The translations under genes and the position numbers were made by a program. Below, piece by piece: positions 21,367-33,529 of a stretch of DNA of 64,000 bases. Under the pieces are notes generated by a model. The model saw only the letters and a list, made by a program, of their open reading frames with translations, did no database searches and was not told the DNA's origin. The stretch covers positions 1,282,245 through 1,346,244 of the forward strand of contig NC_089320.1 in NCBI RefSeq assembly GCF_036669915.1. The letters run 5' to 3'. The stretch is from Pocillopora verrucosa. Its lineage: Eukaryota; Cnidaria; Anthozoa; Scleractinia; Pocilloporidae. The first letter of the stretch is position 1. The number at the start of each line of letters is the position of its first letter.

Positions 21367-21474
21367 ATGCAGATGAAATTTTATTGGATCCCAGTTTTCT
21401 TCTTGGAGTCTGTACCGCCCCTTACCTGCCGGAAAAGCAGGAAGGACTTTTGTCACAAATATAGGAGCATGAAC

Positions 21475-21505
<31 letters not shown>

Positions 21506-21986
21506 GTTAATGCATCCTTTTCCCATCAGCACATTGGTCATAATTTTGCTAATCCAATAGGCAAAGGTCAGTTTAAGTAACATCTTCATCAATCAAATAC
21601 ATTTAAGGTTTGCTTTCGCTCTTACGTTTAAGACCCAGGAAAAAATCATTTTCAGCTTTATCAGAAAAGAAAATTTATAGGATATATTTTATACAGTTTC
21701 ATCTCCAACGAGGACATAAAGCAATTCTAAAGTCGATTGTCTTTAGTTGATAGATAAGTGTAGTTTTAGTTGACTTGTGCATTTTTTTAATCATTTTTCT
21801 TGTAACACAGACCAAGGCGTTGAAGATGTAAGTGATGGAGAGTTTGAGACTGCTTCTGACGAATTGATGAAGATAATGATGAAAAACGGGAAAATGAAGA
21901 TGGAGAATTTGACGAAATGAGTCATGAAGAAGACGGGAGTGATGCTCAAGAATGAAAGGAAATAATCGATGAAGAAGACGAGACAA
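21367..21986 (+). pseudogene. psi1: broken third paralogue of the A/B family
   Basis: Exon 1-like sequence at 21367-21445 keeps the ATG and leader but has lost one base (frameshift after codon 8), and the donor GT has become GA. Exon 3-like sequence at 21811-21986 (acceptor ACACAG, donor GTGAAAG) encodes a diverged acidic segment starting QGVEDVSDGEFETASDE, with a one-base deletion and an in-frame TGA. Exons 2, 4 and 5 are not found. The upstream GCCCGGAGTTA block survives. A poly-T run lies at about 21477-21500 between the two exon relics. Confidence 0.85.
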
Positions 21987-24900
21987 GTGAAAGTTTATCA
22001 CTAAATTTAGTTGACAAGAAAACTGAGTTCTGTTTCCGTTCCTTGGATAAAAAAAAGATCCAAGTTACCATGCATATTTCTTCTCGTGGGACGGAACTCG
22101 TGAAATAGTTATCAAGGTTAAGAATACAGCTCCCAAAATTACACTCAGTACACTGATGATACTGGTAATAACCATATAACTTTTTGAGTCCTAAGGCTGG
22201 AACAAACTGGGGATACTCGAGCAATTTAGCTCTCCGTCAACAGAGAACAATAAGATGGGATGCGATGACACGATTGTTTGATGAATAAATCTTGACCCTT
22301 TTTTACTTCATTATTTGATAATTTTAACCAAATGTTTTATGAAAAGCTTTCCGGAAAAAAAAATAGCCATGGCCCTTTTTATTTCATTATTTGAGAATTT
22401 TACCCATATTTTCTAGCGTTCCGTTCATTTCTCAAGCAACACCAACCATACAAAATAACACTGATAGGAAGAAGAATATAACATTCGCAGAGGGGAGAAA
22501 AGCCGGTAGGGCAAGCGACAAAAAGACCATCCCCCCCGCCCCCCTTAGCTCAAGATCTGCCATTCATTGCGGTACATAAATGAAAGAAAACATAAGGAAG
22601 GACCTCGCGTAAGTAACCGAAAGCAAAGCGACAACGAGACAACGTTTCAGAAACATTTTCATGTGCCTCAAAGTTAAGAAAAAATACAAATGAAGTTTAA
22701 GCCCTTATTTGACTTTGCTTTATATCATCTCATGGATTTGACATGGGTGTTGAGTAGCACAAAAAATTAAAGTGTCGTAACGTCATGCGTTTAAATTTTG
22801 TGTGTATATTTGAACACCTGCTAGAGTCCGTTTTGAGTTGTCAGATCGACATCTTCGGCATTATCTAATAAAAGCTGAAAAGAGATGCTTTTACGCCTCA
22901 GATACTTTAATAATTTAAATAGTCTTAATTATTCTAAACTATTTATATATTCAGTTCATTCCGCGAGTCATGGCGATAAATCGAATATAGAGATAATTAA
23001 GTTCACAACGATTTCTTTTATCAAATGTTTAATCAACTATTCAAGCCATTAGTTGGTTATTTGACTAATATCTTGTAGCATTTATTTTCTTTTTTCATTC
23101 AGAATTTCATCACAATCAGAAGAATCTTCTAACGCTTCAATATCAGCTCGATATCACATCCAAATGAGAAAGACAAAAGACTAGATAGAGTGAACCATCT
23201 TAATGATTGACCCTAATCCCCCCTTACCCTAGAAGAACACAACCAAACACACTAAGAAATGAGATACAATCAAATAAGATGAAATTAAAGAAAATAGTGC
23301 CCTTGTTGATAAATTAAACATTCAAATGGTTAGACATCTTTTCTGTAACGTTTGAATTTTCCGACTTAGTGTTTAACTTTTATTCGAAGAATTGCAAGCA
23401 AAATTTTGCAAATAGATATGTGCTTTTAACCCTTCTTATCCAGAAATTCCCTTCATGTAAATAGGCTAGCTTGATTTTAACTCCATAATATTTAGGAGAG
23501 AAGGAAGATAAATTTGGTTCTTGCCTTGGGAAAAACCAGTGAACCGTGCTATGAGAAAAAACTAAGCAAACACAGGCTGCTGAGCAGCAGGTCCATCAAT
23601 GAGGAAAGATAATGGTACGTTTTATGGGTGATATTTACCACTATCTTTATTTATCAATTTATCTTTTTGTTCCTCAATCACTTTAATCAACAAAGTGACT
23701 AGAAATGACAGGATTATCGTCAAGAACGTCCGATATTCAATTTTCAGTTTAAGTAATATCGGAACGTTTGTCACTGAACGACCGATGGATGTTGACGTTA
23801 AACTCAATGCTGTACAAATATATTTAAAAAGGATCATTCTATGGTTTCCTTGATACCTTTACAGAACGTGAGAATCTATTTGGCTTTTCACATGTACTTT
23901 GCTATGGATTTTGTAGACAGATTTATTGGATTATTGCCCAATTGGGTAAAGTTTATGGACAGTGCAGCAATAAAACGCTTATCAACAAGAGAGCGATATG
24001 AACTAAGTCCGTTCACAATATGGAAATCCATATAGACACGTATTCTGGTAACAAATGATATGGTGGTCTAACTTAATTTCAATATATGATTGTAGACAGT
24101 TTTAGGAATCTTCCCAATTGTCCACTTCAGGAAGCTCTATGAGGTTTTTGCTCAATGTTGGCGCGCGTGCACCTTATGAAATCTGAAATTTAAAATATTC
24201 GAATTCCTTCATTCTCATTGCTCCTTTTTTCGTAACAAGTTCGACCTGCCCTCTCTTTTTCGTGATGGTTAAGAACGGTCCCTACTTCTAAACATTGGTT
24301 AAGGCTTTTTTTAAGGTTCATGTATCTTGCACGTCTTTGTCGCTCACAGGCTAATATTGCTGTGAGTCTAAATCTTTAAAACAATATACCAATTCTGCAA
24401 AAGACACATACATTCAGGTGAGATGAACAATATACACTGTAGTATGCTATGTCTTCAGTTAAGTATGACACGTCCCAATCGTGATAAAATTGGTTGTTCC
24501 CTGACGTATTAGAATTTGGTTTTGTTACCTTCTGCAGGCCATGTTTTAGTCTTACGAACTGATTATTTCTGTTCTTTTGTGAGCAGCTAATGTTTCTTCT
24601 TAAAAAAAACTGACTTTCAAAGACAGGTAGCCCCGATGATCTATTTAACACTTGGAGTCCATCTCAATTCTTAGGGTAACGTCACTGGAAAGCTCTTAAA
24701 TCATTTGGCAATTGCTAACAGCATTGAGGTTATCCTTTCTGGAAAGCCTGATGTGATTGAATTTCGTTTTGTTATATTTAGTAGGGTATTCTCTAATCTT
24801 GCAGAATACATAAATGAAAAAAAAAATTATTTCTGTGATTTTGTGAGCGACTACTTCCTCTTCAACCAAAACATGATTTTCAGGGACAGTTTTCCCCAAT

Positions 24901-25561
24901 GATTTATTCAGCACCTAGAGCCCATTAATTTGTTTTAGGCATCTATTCTGATAATTCTGACTTACTCACATAGAGAGAATCCTTGCAGCGCTTCCGTCTG
25001 GACTTCTATTACAATCTGATCTAATAAAAAGCAAATTTTCGAACTTCGCCGATGTAACAAGGGAAAAAACAATAGTGCATTCTAGCTCTGAAAAAAGATT
25101 CCTCAAGGTATCAGACCCCCACAAACAAAAACACCGTCATTGCTTGAGTAAAACAGATATCAGTAGAGATATGTTTCTAGTATTTACCATAAACACACCG
25201 AAGAAGACTTTAAAAAAGTCCCAAAGCTTCAAAGACAAAATTGAAGGTAGCGCGCGAAGAAATTTTCTAAATACTTTCAACGCTTTAAAGGTGTAAAAGT
25301 TTCATAAAGTCATCGTCAAGTTGAAAGATTGTCGGAACTTGCCAATATTTTGATTACAATTGAGATGAGCACGGCTGTTTCTGGATATATTTGGAGGAGT
25401 TTAAGAAGGGCAAAAAATGGTGATACTGTAAAGAGTTCGGTCTTTCTTTTTCTCAAGAAAAACAAAAATACAGGAATTAATATTGGCAAAATAGATTTTA
25501 TTTTCCATACCCAACTTTAGTCTTTTGTACTGAATTTAACCTTGATTCATTAAAATTTCTT
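21987..25561. other. Spacer between psi1 and gene B1
   Basis: The first 250 bases are decayed intron sequence of the psi paralogue. The rest holds short frames (for example 23841-24035 with DRFIGLLPNWVKF, 24705-24902, 25075-25296, 25329-25520) that recur in units 2 and 3. They show frame differences between units and no known motif, so I do not call genes. A C-rich run lies at 22528-22542. Confidence 0.5.
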
Positions 25562-26852
25562 CACTCAGAGAAGTAAAAACTTCCTTTGTTTATGTAAAAA
25601 GAAAGATTTACATGCTGTTCTGATCATTTTCATTGTTGATATCCCAACACAGCAGTGATCAACAAGAATATCGTTACATGTATTCAATATTGACCTAAGT
25701 ACTAATCTAGTGATAGATCTAATTTTACGCACTTGTTTTTCTCTAATTTGTTTGCTCCTTACGTTGTTGTCAAGCATTAACAATCGATCATTAGTTCTTT
25801 TAGACGTTGCTCTCTCAACAATTCTTTAATTAAAACTGATCGACAACAGTCTTGCCCTTTTTTTGATAAGGGAAGAGTTCCTATTTTGATGCTATAAGTG
25901 CAGTATCTAAGCAGCAAGACATTTTCATCGAAGTACTTCAGTTTTTGGTGAAGCTTTGCAATTGAAGCTACCCAGGACATAAAATCAAATATTTTAGACG
26001 AGAAAATTGCCGAACAACGTAACACCAATTTGTCATAGAGAATTCTAAATACAACGTTTAAGAATTTTAATACTGTACCCAGAAAAACCTTCCTCTCGTA
26101 TCAAAACTCTATTTCTATTTATTCTACTCGTTGAGGCTTTCGTAAAATAATGTAAAATAATGCTGTTCCGTAGACTTGTTTTAGTTACTCCTGTCGACTC
26201 TTTGCCATTCGCCCTACCTAGATACTTAACCCATAGGAAAGAGGTGAAATTTCGGTTTGGTAGGATAATTGCAATATTTAGCTGAAGGTCATTTCATCGA
26301 GTTGCTAATCAGTGAGACCTTATCAAAAAAATTAGAAATATCAGACGAGTAAATTGTCCAACCATGTAACATGAAATTGACGTATTAGTAAGTCTAAATA
26401 TAACTGTTCTTAATTTAGAAGTTCGATTATCGGCTGAGATTTCAAAATAATTCAAACGAAAAGAGAGACATCTTGTATCACATCAACATTATTCCAAACT
26501 TAAAGGCTTCCGTCTGATAGTGTTGTTCCGTAAAATTGTTTTTGATGCAGTTTATTGTCTCTCGTGCGCACTAACTTTAAGGTTAACCTCTCTATTTTTA
26601 GCCTTAGACTATTAAGAGTGCTTGAAGAGTGCTTCGACACCTCCATGCCTTTGTCTTATCACCTATTGCACCATATAATACTACTTTTATTTTCCTGTTT
26701 TTAATCCTTCCCTAATTAATTTCATGCAAAGCATGCAATGTAATATATTGAGTTTTGGTTCTACAGTATTAGCCTCTCTATGAATCCCATAAATGGGCCG
26801 ATGAGGGTGTCACCAGAGCCATTCTCTGCCCGGAGTTAAAACGGATTCAGCC
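25562..26852 (+). promoter_or_regulatory. Upstream region of gene B1
   Basis: Diverged copy of the A1 upstream region (16845-18162), including the 355-bp internal duplication, a CATAAATGG at 26789-26797 and the GCCCGGAGTTA block before the ATG. Promoter role inferred. Confidence 0.5.
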
Positions 26853-28817
26853 ATGCAGATGAAACTTTTGTTCATCAGCTGTTTCCTTCTTGGAGCCTGC
26901 ACAGCCTCTTACCTGGCGGAAAAGCGGGAAGGTATTGGATCAAAATTATGAGAGCATGATTATTTTTATTAGATCATTCATTCCTTTTCCATCAGTCCAA
27001 TGGTGTTACTTTCACTAAGTACTCTTTTTTCCTTCCCTAGATGCTCCTCTGAGTGAGGATACAGGTCACTTTAAGAAGCTACTTAGTTAGTTTTTGAAGC
27101 CTGATTAAAAAAACGTTTTACCAAAAAAGATAAGAATACTCATAAGAATTATCTTCAATACATTTCTCACGAACGTGGATAAGAAAGCAACTCTAAGTCT
27201 CCTAGGATGTGCCAAGACTCTCTCCACCTAATTACCGGTCTGGTTGTATTCAAATTAAAACCAGCGTACTTTGATTTTCACATTTAATCGATTTTTTTTT
27301 TTGCTTTCTTTTTCCCCATAAAATAGCCCAAGAAGTTGAAGATCTGAATGACGAAGACTTCGGGACTGCCTCTGATAACTTTGACAGAGAGAATGACGAG
27401 GAGCCGGAAAATGAAGATGAAGCCTTGGAAGAATTAAGAGATGAAGAAAACGAGAGGGATACTAAGGAATTAGAAGAAATGAACGATGAAGAAGAAGAGA
27501 CAGGCAAGCGTTGATCATTAAATTTCGTTAACAAGAAAACCGAGTTCTGTCTTCGCTTCGGAGATGAGATCCAAGTTACAATGTCAATGGCGAGAGTTTG
27601 GAATTTTTCTACTCATCGGGAAGAAACTCGTGAAAGAATCGTGTAGGATAAACAGGGGTAACTGTAATTGTCATTTTCTGCATCAACCAGGTTTTTTAAG
27701 CAGGTTTTGGTTGACAACAGTTGAAAGTTGGTATAAAAGGTAGTATGGGAAGGAACAAAAGCTGACTCTTGCGAGATTTATATTTCAATCGCAAAATAAG
27801 AATCAGGGAAAGGATACTGCTCGCTACACTGATTATACCGAAAGGATCCATAAAATGTCTGAATTTGTCTTATCATAGGGATTACGGGGCGATTTACTTC
27901 CTTGGAAACAAAGATCAATTACGTGGGACATGATGACAAAATTATCAATGAAGTAAACTGTGAGAAAAGCACTTTCTAACCAGATGTTATGATTTTTGTT
28001 CCATCAGATGAAGAAGAAGTTTCTGAGGATCCAAGACCGGTGCCAAGAAAGTCAAAAAAGAAATATGGTAAAGTTATTCAACATTTCTTGATCTTACATC
28101 TTGATCTTATATCTTGATTTTTGATCCATGAAACGTTCTTGCTCGCGCACGATTGGTATTCAGTCAAGTGGCCGAATATCCCTCAGCTAAAACTGGGGCA
28201 TAGTCAAGGCTATCACCCAACTGATAGGTTTTAATTCAAGAAGATATAGCAGAAAATGGGAATTATCCGTTTTTTCATAAAATCGTACTGAAGAACGCTC
28301 AAAAGAAAACATCCGGCACGCGCTGCAAAATGTTTGAAGGACAATAATTACAAAGCCTCTATTTTAAACTAAATTGTACTCGTGTATTTGTCCAGATAAT
28401 GGAACAGATAATGTCCGAGGATAAATATCCCTGTATATTTTACGTCAAATAGAGGCTATTGTTTCCACCTTGCCAAGATATAATTAAAGCAACATCATTA
28501 TTACATTACGCAATTATTTTGTTAAATTTGGAAGAAATCTGAATGAATGGGCCTTTTGTCTGATTCTGAGATTTTTGTGTTCGATAATCCATCGTTTGAT
28601 ATTAATGGTCTAAAGTTTTTTTTTTTTTTTCGTAATTATTTTAGGTTATTTGTATGGGAAAGGAAAAGGCTACGGCAAGTACCGTAAAGGACCCTACCGA
28701 AAAAAACCTAGGAAAAGCTACCGCAAAGCCTACCGTAAATATCGTGGCCGAAAGGGTTACTACCCAAAAAAAGGAAAAGGTTACGGCTACCGCTACGGCT
28801 ACCGCCACCCCTACTAG
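26853..28817 (+). CDS. Gene B1: secreted precursor with acidic and Tyr/Lys/Arg-rich halves
   Basis: Paralogue of gene A1 with the same five-exon design: 26853-26931, 27041-27064, 27327-27503, 28008-28067, 28645-28817; 170 residues. Signal peptide MQMKLLFISCFLLGACTA, AEKR site, 59-residue acidic exon 3 (31 Asp/Glu), and exon 4 two codons longer than in A (DEEEVSEDPRPVPRK, then KKY). Exon 5 encodes 57 residues with 22 Lys/Arg, 15 Tyr and 12 Gly. Intron 3 has a GC donor (CAG, then GCAAGC) rather than GT. The stop TAG sits where gene A has TAC, removing the last residues; a second in-frame TAG lies 12 bases on. The terminal non-coding exon starts at 29060, with AATAAA at 29153. Function inferred as for A1. 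Confidence 0.85.
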
Positions 28818-29059
28818 TCCTACAGTCGTTAGAATGGTGAGTCTTTCACAAATATCGATTAAAGATTGCTACAAGCTTGTAATAGCGCTGAAAATTGAAG
28901 GCATTTTTTCAACAAGAAATGCATGTACTGGTCCTTGTTGAGTTGTCTCTCTAATACTTGTAACATGCCATAGATAACTACGCTTGTCCCAACTGGCCTC
29001 ACTACTCACTAAAGTAACTTTAGAAGGGACACTTTCTCATTTTCTTTTCTCTATTTCAG

Positions 29060-29170
29060 GTTAGACGAAAATGATTAGACTGGACCAAGACTCACGCAAG
29101 ATTAACAAAGTTGCTTTAAAGTCATAGCTGAAATTGTAGCTTAAAAGCGTTAAATAAATTTTTTTGGTTC
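29060..29170 (+). other. Non-coding terminal exon and poly(A) signal, gene B1
   Basis: The donor after the stop is at 28837; the acceptor TTTCAG precedes 29060; AATAAA is at 29153-29158. Homologous to the A1 terminal exon. Confidence 0.65.
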
Positions 29171-29399
29171 AATTGACATCCTTGTTCTCTTTTTTATTTC
29201 ATTTTATTTATTTATTTACTTATCTGCTGCAAACCGCAAGCTACACAATCCACATCAGAATTGACCAAATTCTGAAATAAATGATTTGAATTTTTTCACC
29301 TTGTCCTAAACGTTTATCAGCACGCTTTATCACTACTTTCCTGCGGTTTCAACCTTTAGTTGCATTCATTTGTCAAACAACAAGTAAATAAAGGGTGAA

Positions 29400-29790
29400 T
29401 TTCTAGAAAAAATTGTTGTGCTGCATCTGTGAGGAGTATAACTAGATCATTTTGCTTAGTTGATAATGTAAACTGATAACCATAAAAAGTGTCAAATTTG
29501 GCGTTTGGGGCTCACGATTTAACGCAAACCCCAAAAATAAAAAATAAACATTGCTTAATTTGTTACGCTGGATTTGCGTAACATTTCCAAATTGTTGCGC
29601 TAGATTTGCGTAACATTTCCTGTTTGTGGGTGTTTTTTGCAGTTTTCACCTCAATTTGAACGTGAGTTGTACTGTAAATGTCCAGTATATTCGTAGTTCA
29701 ATTTTGTTCATCTTAATCCCTGATGAAGTCTGTGTGATCAGACGAAACTGGTTGGATAATAAACCAAGTTGACAAGATCTGTTGCTGTAT
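29400..29790 (+). repeat. Hammerhead-bearing repeat between B1 and LINE
   Basis: Direct copy of the repeat inverted at 14572-14925. Includes GGGGCTCACGATTTAACG, two TTGCGTAACATTTCC words and the CTGATGA/GAAAC block. Confidence 0.6.
29716..29757 (+). ncRNA. Hammerhead-ribozyme-like motif, unit 1
   Basis: AUCC, CUGAUGA (29720-29726), an extra A, GUCUG-UGUGAU-CAGAC, GAAAC (29744-29748), UG, GUU, GGAU. Stem I AUCC/GGAU differs from AUUC/GAAU of the 14.6-kb copy by a paired change. Same extra-nucleotide caveat. Confidence 0.4.
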
Positions 29791-29829
29791 GCTGCTCGAT
29801 AGTTTTTATTTAAAAAAAAATAATTAAAA

Positions 29830-32800
29830 AAAAAACATTAGCAGTGATTGGTAACTGGTGGTATGACATTGATTCTGATAACATCCTTAATTGTCCACGT
29901 TCCAACTATTATATCCTAACTCAGCTGAATCAACTCTTAGATAATACCACTTCAAAGTGTCTTTCTATGTTTCATTGCAATATCAGAAGTCTTCCAAAGC
30001 ATTTGTCTTTATTGAACGAGGTTTTACATTCTGTCAACCGCAAGCCTGATATCTTAGCTATTACTGAAACGAGACTATCAAACCGGACAGTAACAAATGT
30101 TGATATCCTAAATTATGATTTCTTCCACACCAACCCACTAAAACAGACTAGCGGTTCTGGGCTATGTCTCGAAAAATCCTAATGCCATTCATGGACCTGA
30201 TTTAAAGTTTACCATACCATTGAACGAATCATCCTGGTGAGAAATAACGTCAGGGAATGGGAGACCTAATATAATTGTTGGTTGCTTTTTCCGCCATCCT
30301 CTTGTAATTTACCTGCTTTTACTTTTGAATTTGAAACTTTGCTTAAAGAGGCAAGTCAGTATGAGATATACATTCTTGGGGATCTTAATATAGATCTCCT
30401 GGAATACAGTGAGCATTTATTATCTGAAGAGTACATAAATATGCTCTATTCTAACAATCTACTACCTTTAATAACAAAACCAACCAGGGTCGCTTATCAT
30501 ACTTCTACTCTGTTTGACCACATTTACACAAATTCTGATTTGAGTGTGGATGCCGGCATGCGCTGGTTGATGTCTCAGATCATTCTATTACCAGTGCTTG
30601 ATCGATAAATATCAAGGCATTCTATTTCGTGATTATAACAACTTTTATGTGGACCAGTATTTTAGAGATGTTGATACGGTTGATTTGATCAATGTATATA
30701 ATGAATCCAATGATATTCACGAGGAAGCTGCTAATTGTATAAGTATACTCAAGCAAAATGCAAACAAGCATGCACATATAAAGAAAAAGGAGACAATTGG
30801 CCAAACCGTGGCTTACTAAAGGTGTATTGACTACAGTTAAGCGTAGGCAGAAGTTATACAAATCACACTTCCTCTGTAGAGATCCTGATAACGTAAAAGA
30901 ATATAAGCTTTATGCTAATACACTAAACTTATTCAAACATAAGGCTGAGAATTATTTCTACTATCAGCATTTCAAATTCCATCAAAATGATCTTAAGAAA
31001 GCCTGGAAGCTCATAGGCACATTAGTCAAGAGAAAAAATAAAGGCCCAAATTGTCCTGTTAGAATTAAAGGAAATAGCATAGAGCTCACTAGTGAATTAG
31101 ATATTGCTGAGCAGTTCAATCAGCATTTTATTGATGTCGTTCCTAATTTGGCAAAAACTGTTTCTAATACTGCTGGAGATCCATGTGGACTTATCAATCA
31201 TTCTCCTTTACATAGTTTTTTTTTTCTGTCTCCTGTGACAGAAAAGTGGGTTGATAAGAATGATAAGAAATCTTCACTAGATGTTCCAAATAAATCAGTT
31301 AGATTAGCCTCTAAATCCTCTCTAAGTCATTTGCATTTATTTCTACTGATTCAATTTCTACTGGCATTGTGCCTGATTATTTAAAGTTTCAAAGTAACTC
31401 CTGTTTTTAAAAGTAGAGCTTTGTCTGATCCTAGTAAATCCAGCCAATAGCTTCACTGTCCCCCTTCAGTAAGATCTTGAAGCGAGTCATTTATGATCAG
31501 CTAGTGAAATACTTTGATGAGGACCCTGTAATATTTAAGAACCAACCTGGCTTGAGAAAAAGCCATTCCACTGAGCAAGCGATTATGGGGATCACTGATA
31601 ATCTGAAGGCCTCTATTGACAGAAATGTTATATCTTGTGGCGTTTTCTAAGACTTTTCAAAAGCATTTCATACAATAAATAATCAAATATTGTGAAACAA
31701 ACTCTATAAATATGGTATCCGTGGTAAGCCGCGTGATTGGTTTGCAAGTAATCTCCAAGATCACAGGCAATTTTTTCAAATTGGGAATGAAAAGTCAAGT
31801 TTATTAGAGATGACTTGTGGTGTACCACAAGTATCTACTTCAGGCTCCTGATTATTTTTAATTCATATCAATGACATTGCCAATTCACCTAACAAATTGT
31901 CCTTTCGCCTTTTTGCTGACGATGCTAACATCTTCCATACTTCAGATGACATAAATGATATTGAATCAGTAATGAACTCTGAAACTATTAATTAAACTTT
32001 CGATTAACATGAAAAAAACTAACTTCATGTCAATAATCTCACCAAGTAAAAAAGTTACTCCTATAACTGTTTTTAATTTTCAGCAGAAGACTTGCATTAA
32101 GTACCTTGGTGTTTATATAAACCAAAAATTGAATTGGAAAGATCAAAAAACCCATGTTAAAACCAAAGCCTAGGTAGCTAAAAATATTGGGGTCTTATAT
32201 AAATTAAGACACTACGTGAGTATACATGTTTTCAAACAACTTTATTATACACTGATATATCCTTATTGAAATTATGCGGTTGTAGTGTGGGGAAATACTT
32301 ATTCCTCAAATCCAAACAAGTTGTGTTCTCTTTAAATAAATGCATTCGTTGTATGTTTTTTGCTTATAGTAGAGAGTCATTCCACGTTTTCTATAAGCTT
32401 CTTGATATTCTTAATATTGTTAAACGGAGTACGTGCCTACTCGCACATAAGATATTGAACAAGTATTCCAGTATTCCTTTCCTGTTTTATGATTCTCTCA
32501 GAACAGTTTCTAGCCTGTACAAGTATAACGCCAGATACGCCTCCAAGAGTATTTTCATCGACCAAAAGTAAGATTCAACACAGTCAAATTTACCTTTGCA
32601 TATGTAGCCTCTAAATCATGGGAAACGGTACTAACAAAACTGGAAACGGCTCTCCATTGATGGTTTTAAAAAGTGTTATAAAAATCATCCCCTCAAACAT
32701 CAGTCACAGTTCTGAATTCCCGACTAAAAGTCACTTTGTAATCATATTTATGTAAGTAATCTCCATGTATTATGGCCATTTCGTTTTCATAACACTTATT

Positions 32801-33047
32801 GCCTTGTTAATTAGTTTAATTATTATTCCTTTCCTTCGTTCCTTTCTTTACTTGTAAATAAACAGCAGCCAACTGGAAATCTTTGCTACGTTGGCTGTTG
32901 CATACTGATTCAAAAACTGTACATATAGTTATGTAATCTCTATCAATTTCGTTTTTCTGTAGTTTCCTTTTTTTTTTTTTTTTCTCCTTGTACCTGAATC
33001 GTGTGAATAAAAATATTGTCATTGTTGTCATCGTCATTGTCATTAAA
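29830..33047 (+). mobile_element. Non-LTR retrotransposon (CR1/L2/Jockey-like), defective, unit 1
   Basis: Endonuclease: HCNIRSLPKHLSLLNEV and DILAITETRLS (29844-30182), then GDLNIDLLEYSEHLL and HTSTLFDHIYTN (30282-30608). Linker frame 30797-31384. Reverse transcriptase pieces near 31430-31990: HSTEQAI-type block, DFSKAFHT, GVPQVSTSGS with an adjacent stop, and FADDAN, the catalytic FADD box. C-terminal frame at 32266-32571. Frames are interrupted by stops and shifts, and the conserved Asp of AFD is His. It ends in an ATTGTC-like tail at about 33047. Its distance from the B exon 5 start (about 1.2 kb) is the same in all units, so it was inserted before the array multiplied. Confidence 0.88.
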
Positions 33048-33049
33048 AG

Positions 33050-33518
33050 TTCTGGACGGATATAAAGCTTCACGCTTAGCTACCTGCATTCTCCCAATTG
33101 CTACATGGTACGGTTCTTGGCTCAGTTTATGTACAAAGGAAACTTTAATTCCGCAGCACGGTGGAGGTGTGATAACATGGGCGATATGCCTTTATTGACT
33201 GTCCTTGGTAGAACATCTCGGAGTGATGCTGCGAAGTGAAAGTTTCGAGAAAATACTACTACCAATCCAATAACAGAAAATCGTGAGAAATGAAAGTTTT
33301 CAGTTCTGAGATTTTATAATCAGAAAAATTCCCCAGAGTCAGACCTTAAGTAAATATTGAACACTCTCAAAGTGAATGACAACTTAATGGATAATTTTGG
33401 AAAATCTTATCGGTTCTTTATTTGGATATTCCTTTTCGTCGGTGATCGATGATCACTACTCTCCAGCTAAACCACTTGGTTTCCCTCATCAATTGTAGAC
33501 CTGGCTCCTTAACATTAT
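33050..33518 (-). pseudogene. Inverted fossil of ABC intron 4, unit 2
   Basis: As at 16354-16835, with about 25 bases (GGAAACCGTACTGACCGGTA region) lost near 33416. Confidence 0.87.
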
Positions 33519-33529
33519 CTTAGTCAGAA

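Larger units (their letters stand above)
16351..33047 (+). repeat. Array unit 1 (about 16.7 kb)
   Basis: First full copy of the tandem unit: inverted ABC intron fossil, gene A1, NBD2 fossil, psi1, spacer, gene B1, hammerhead-like repeat, LINE. Base-level agreement with unit 2 is very high across the whole length. The offset is 16683 at gene A and 16510 at gene B. Confidence 0.95.

Noticed and set aside
22391..22579. 62-codon frame with a C-rich run
   Set aside because: Present only through unit duplication; no motif. The C-run could form a quadruplex on the minus strand, but nothing supports a role.
23841..25520. Short frames recurring in the spacers (for example DRFIGLLPNWVKF; VIEFRFVIFSR; RRAKNGDTVKSS)
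   Set aside because: They recur only because the whole unit is duplicated. Frames differ between units through indels, starts differ, and no motif is recognised. An old decayed gene remains possible.
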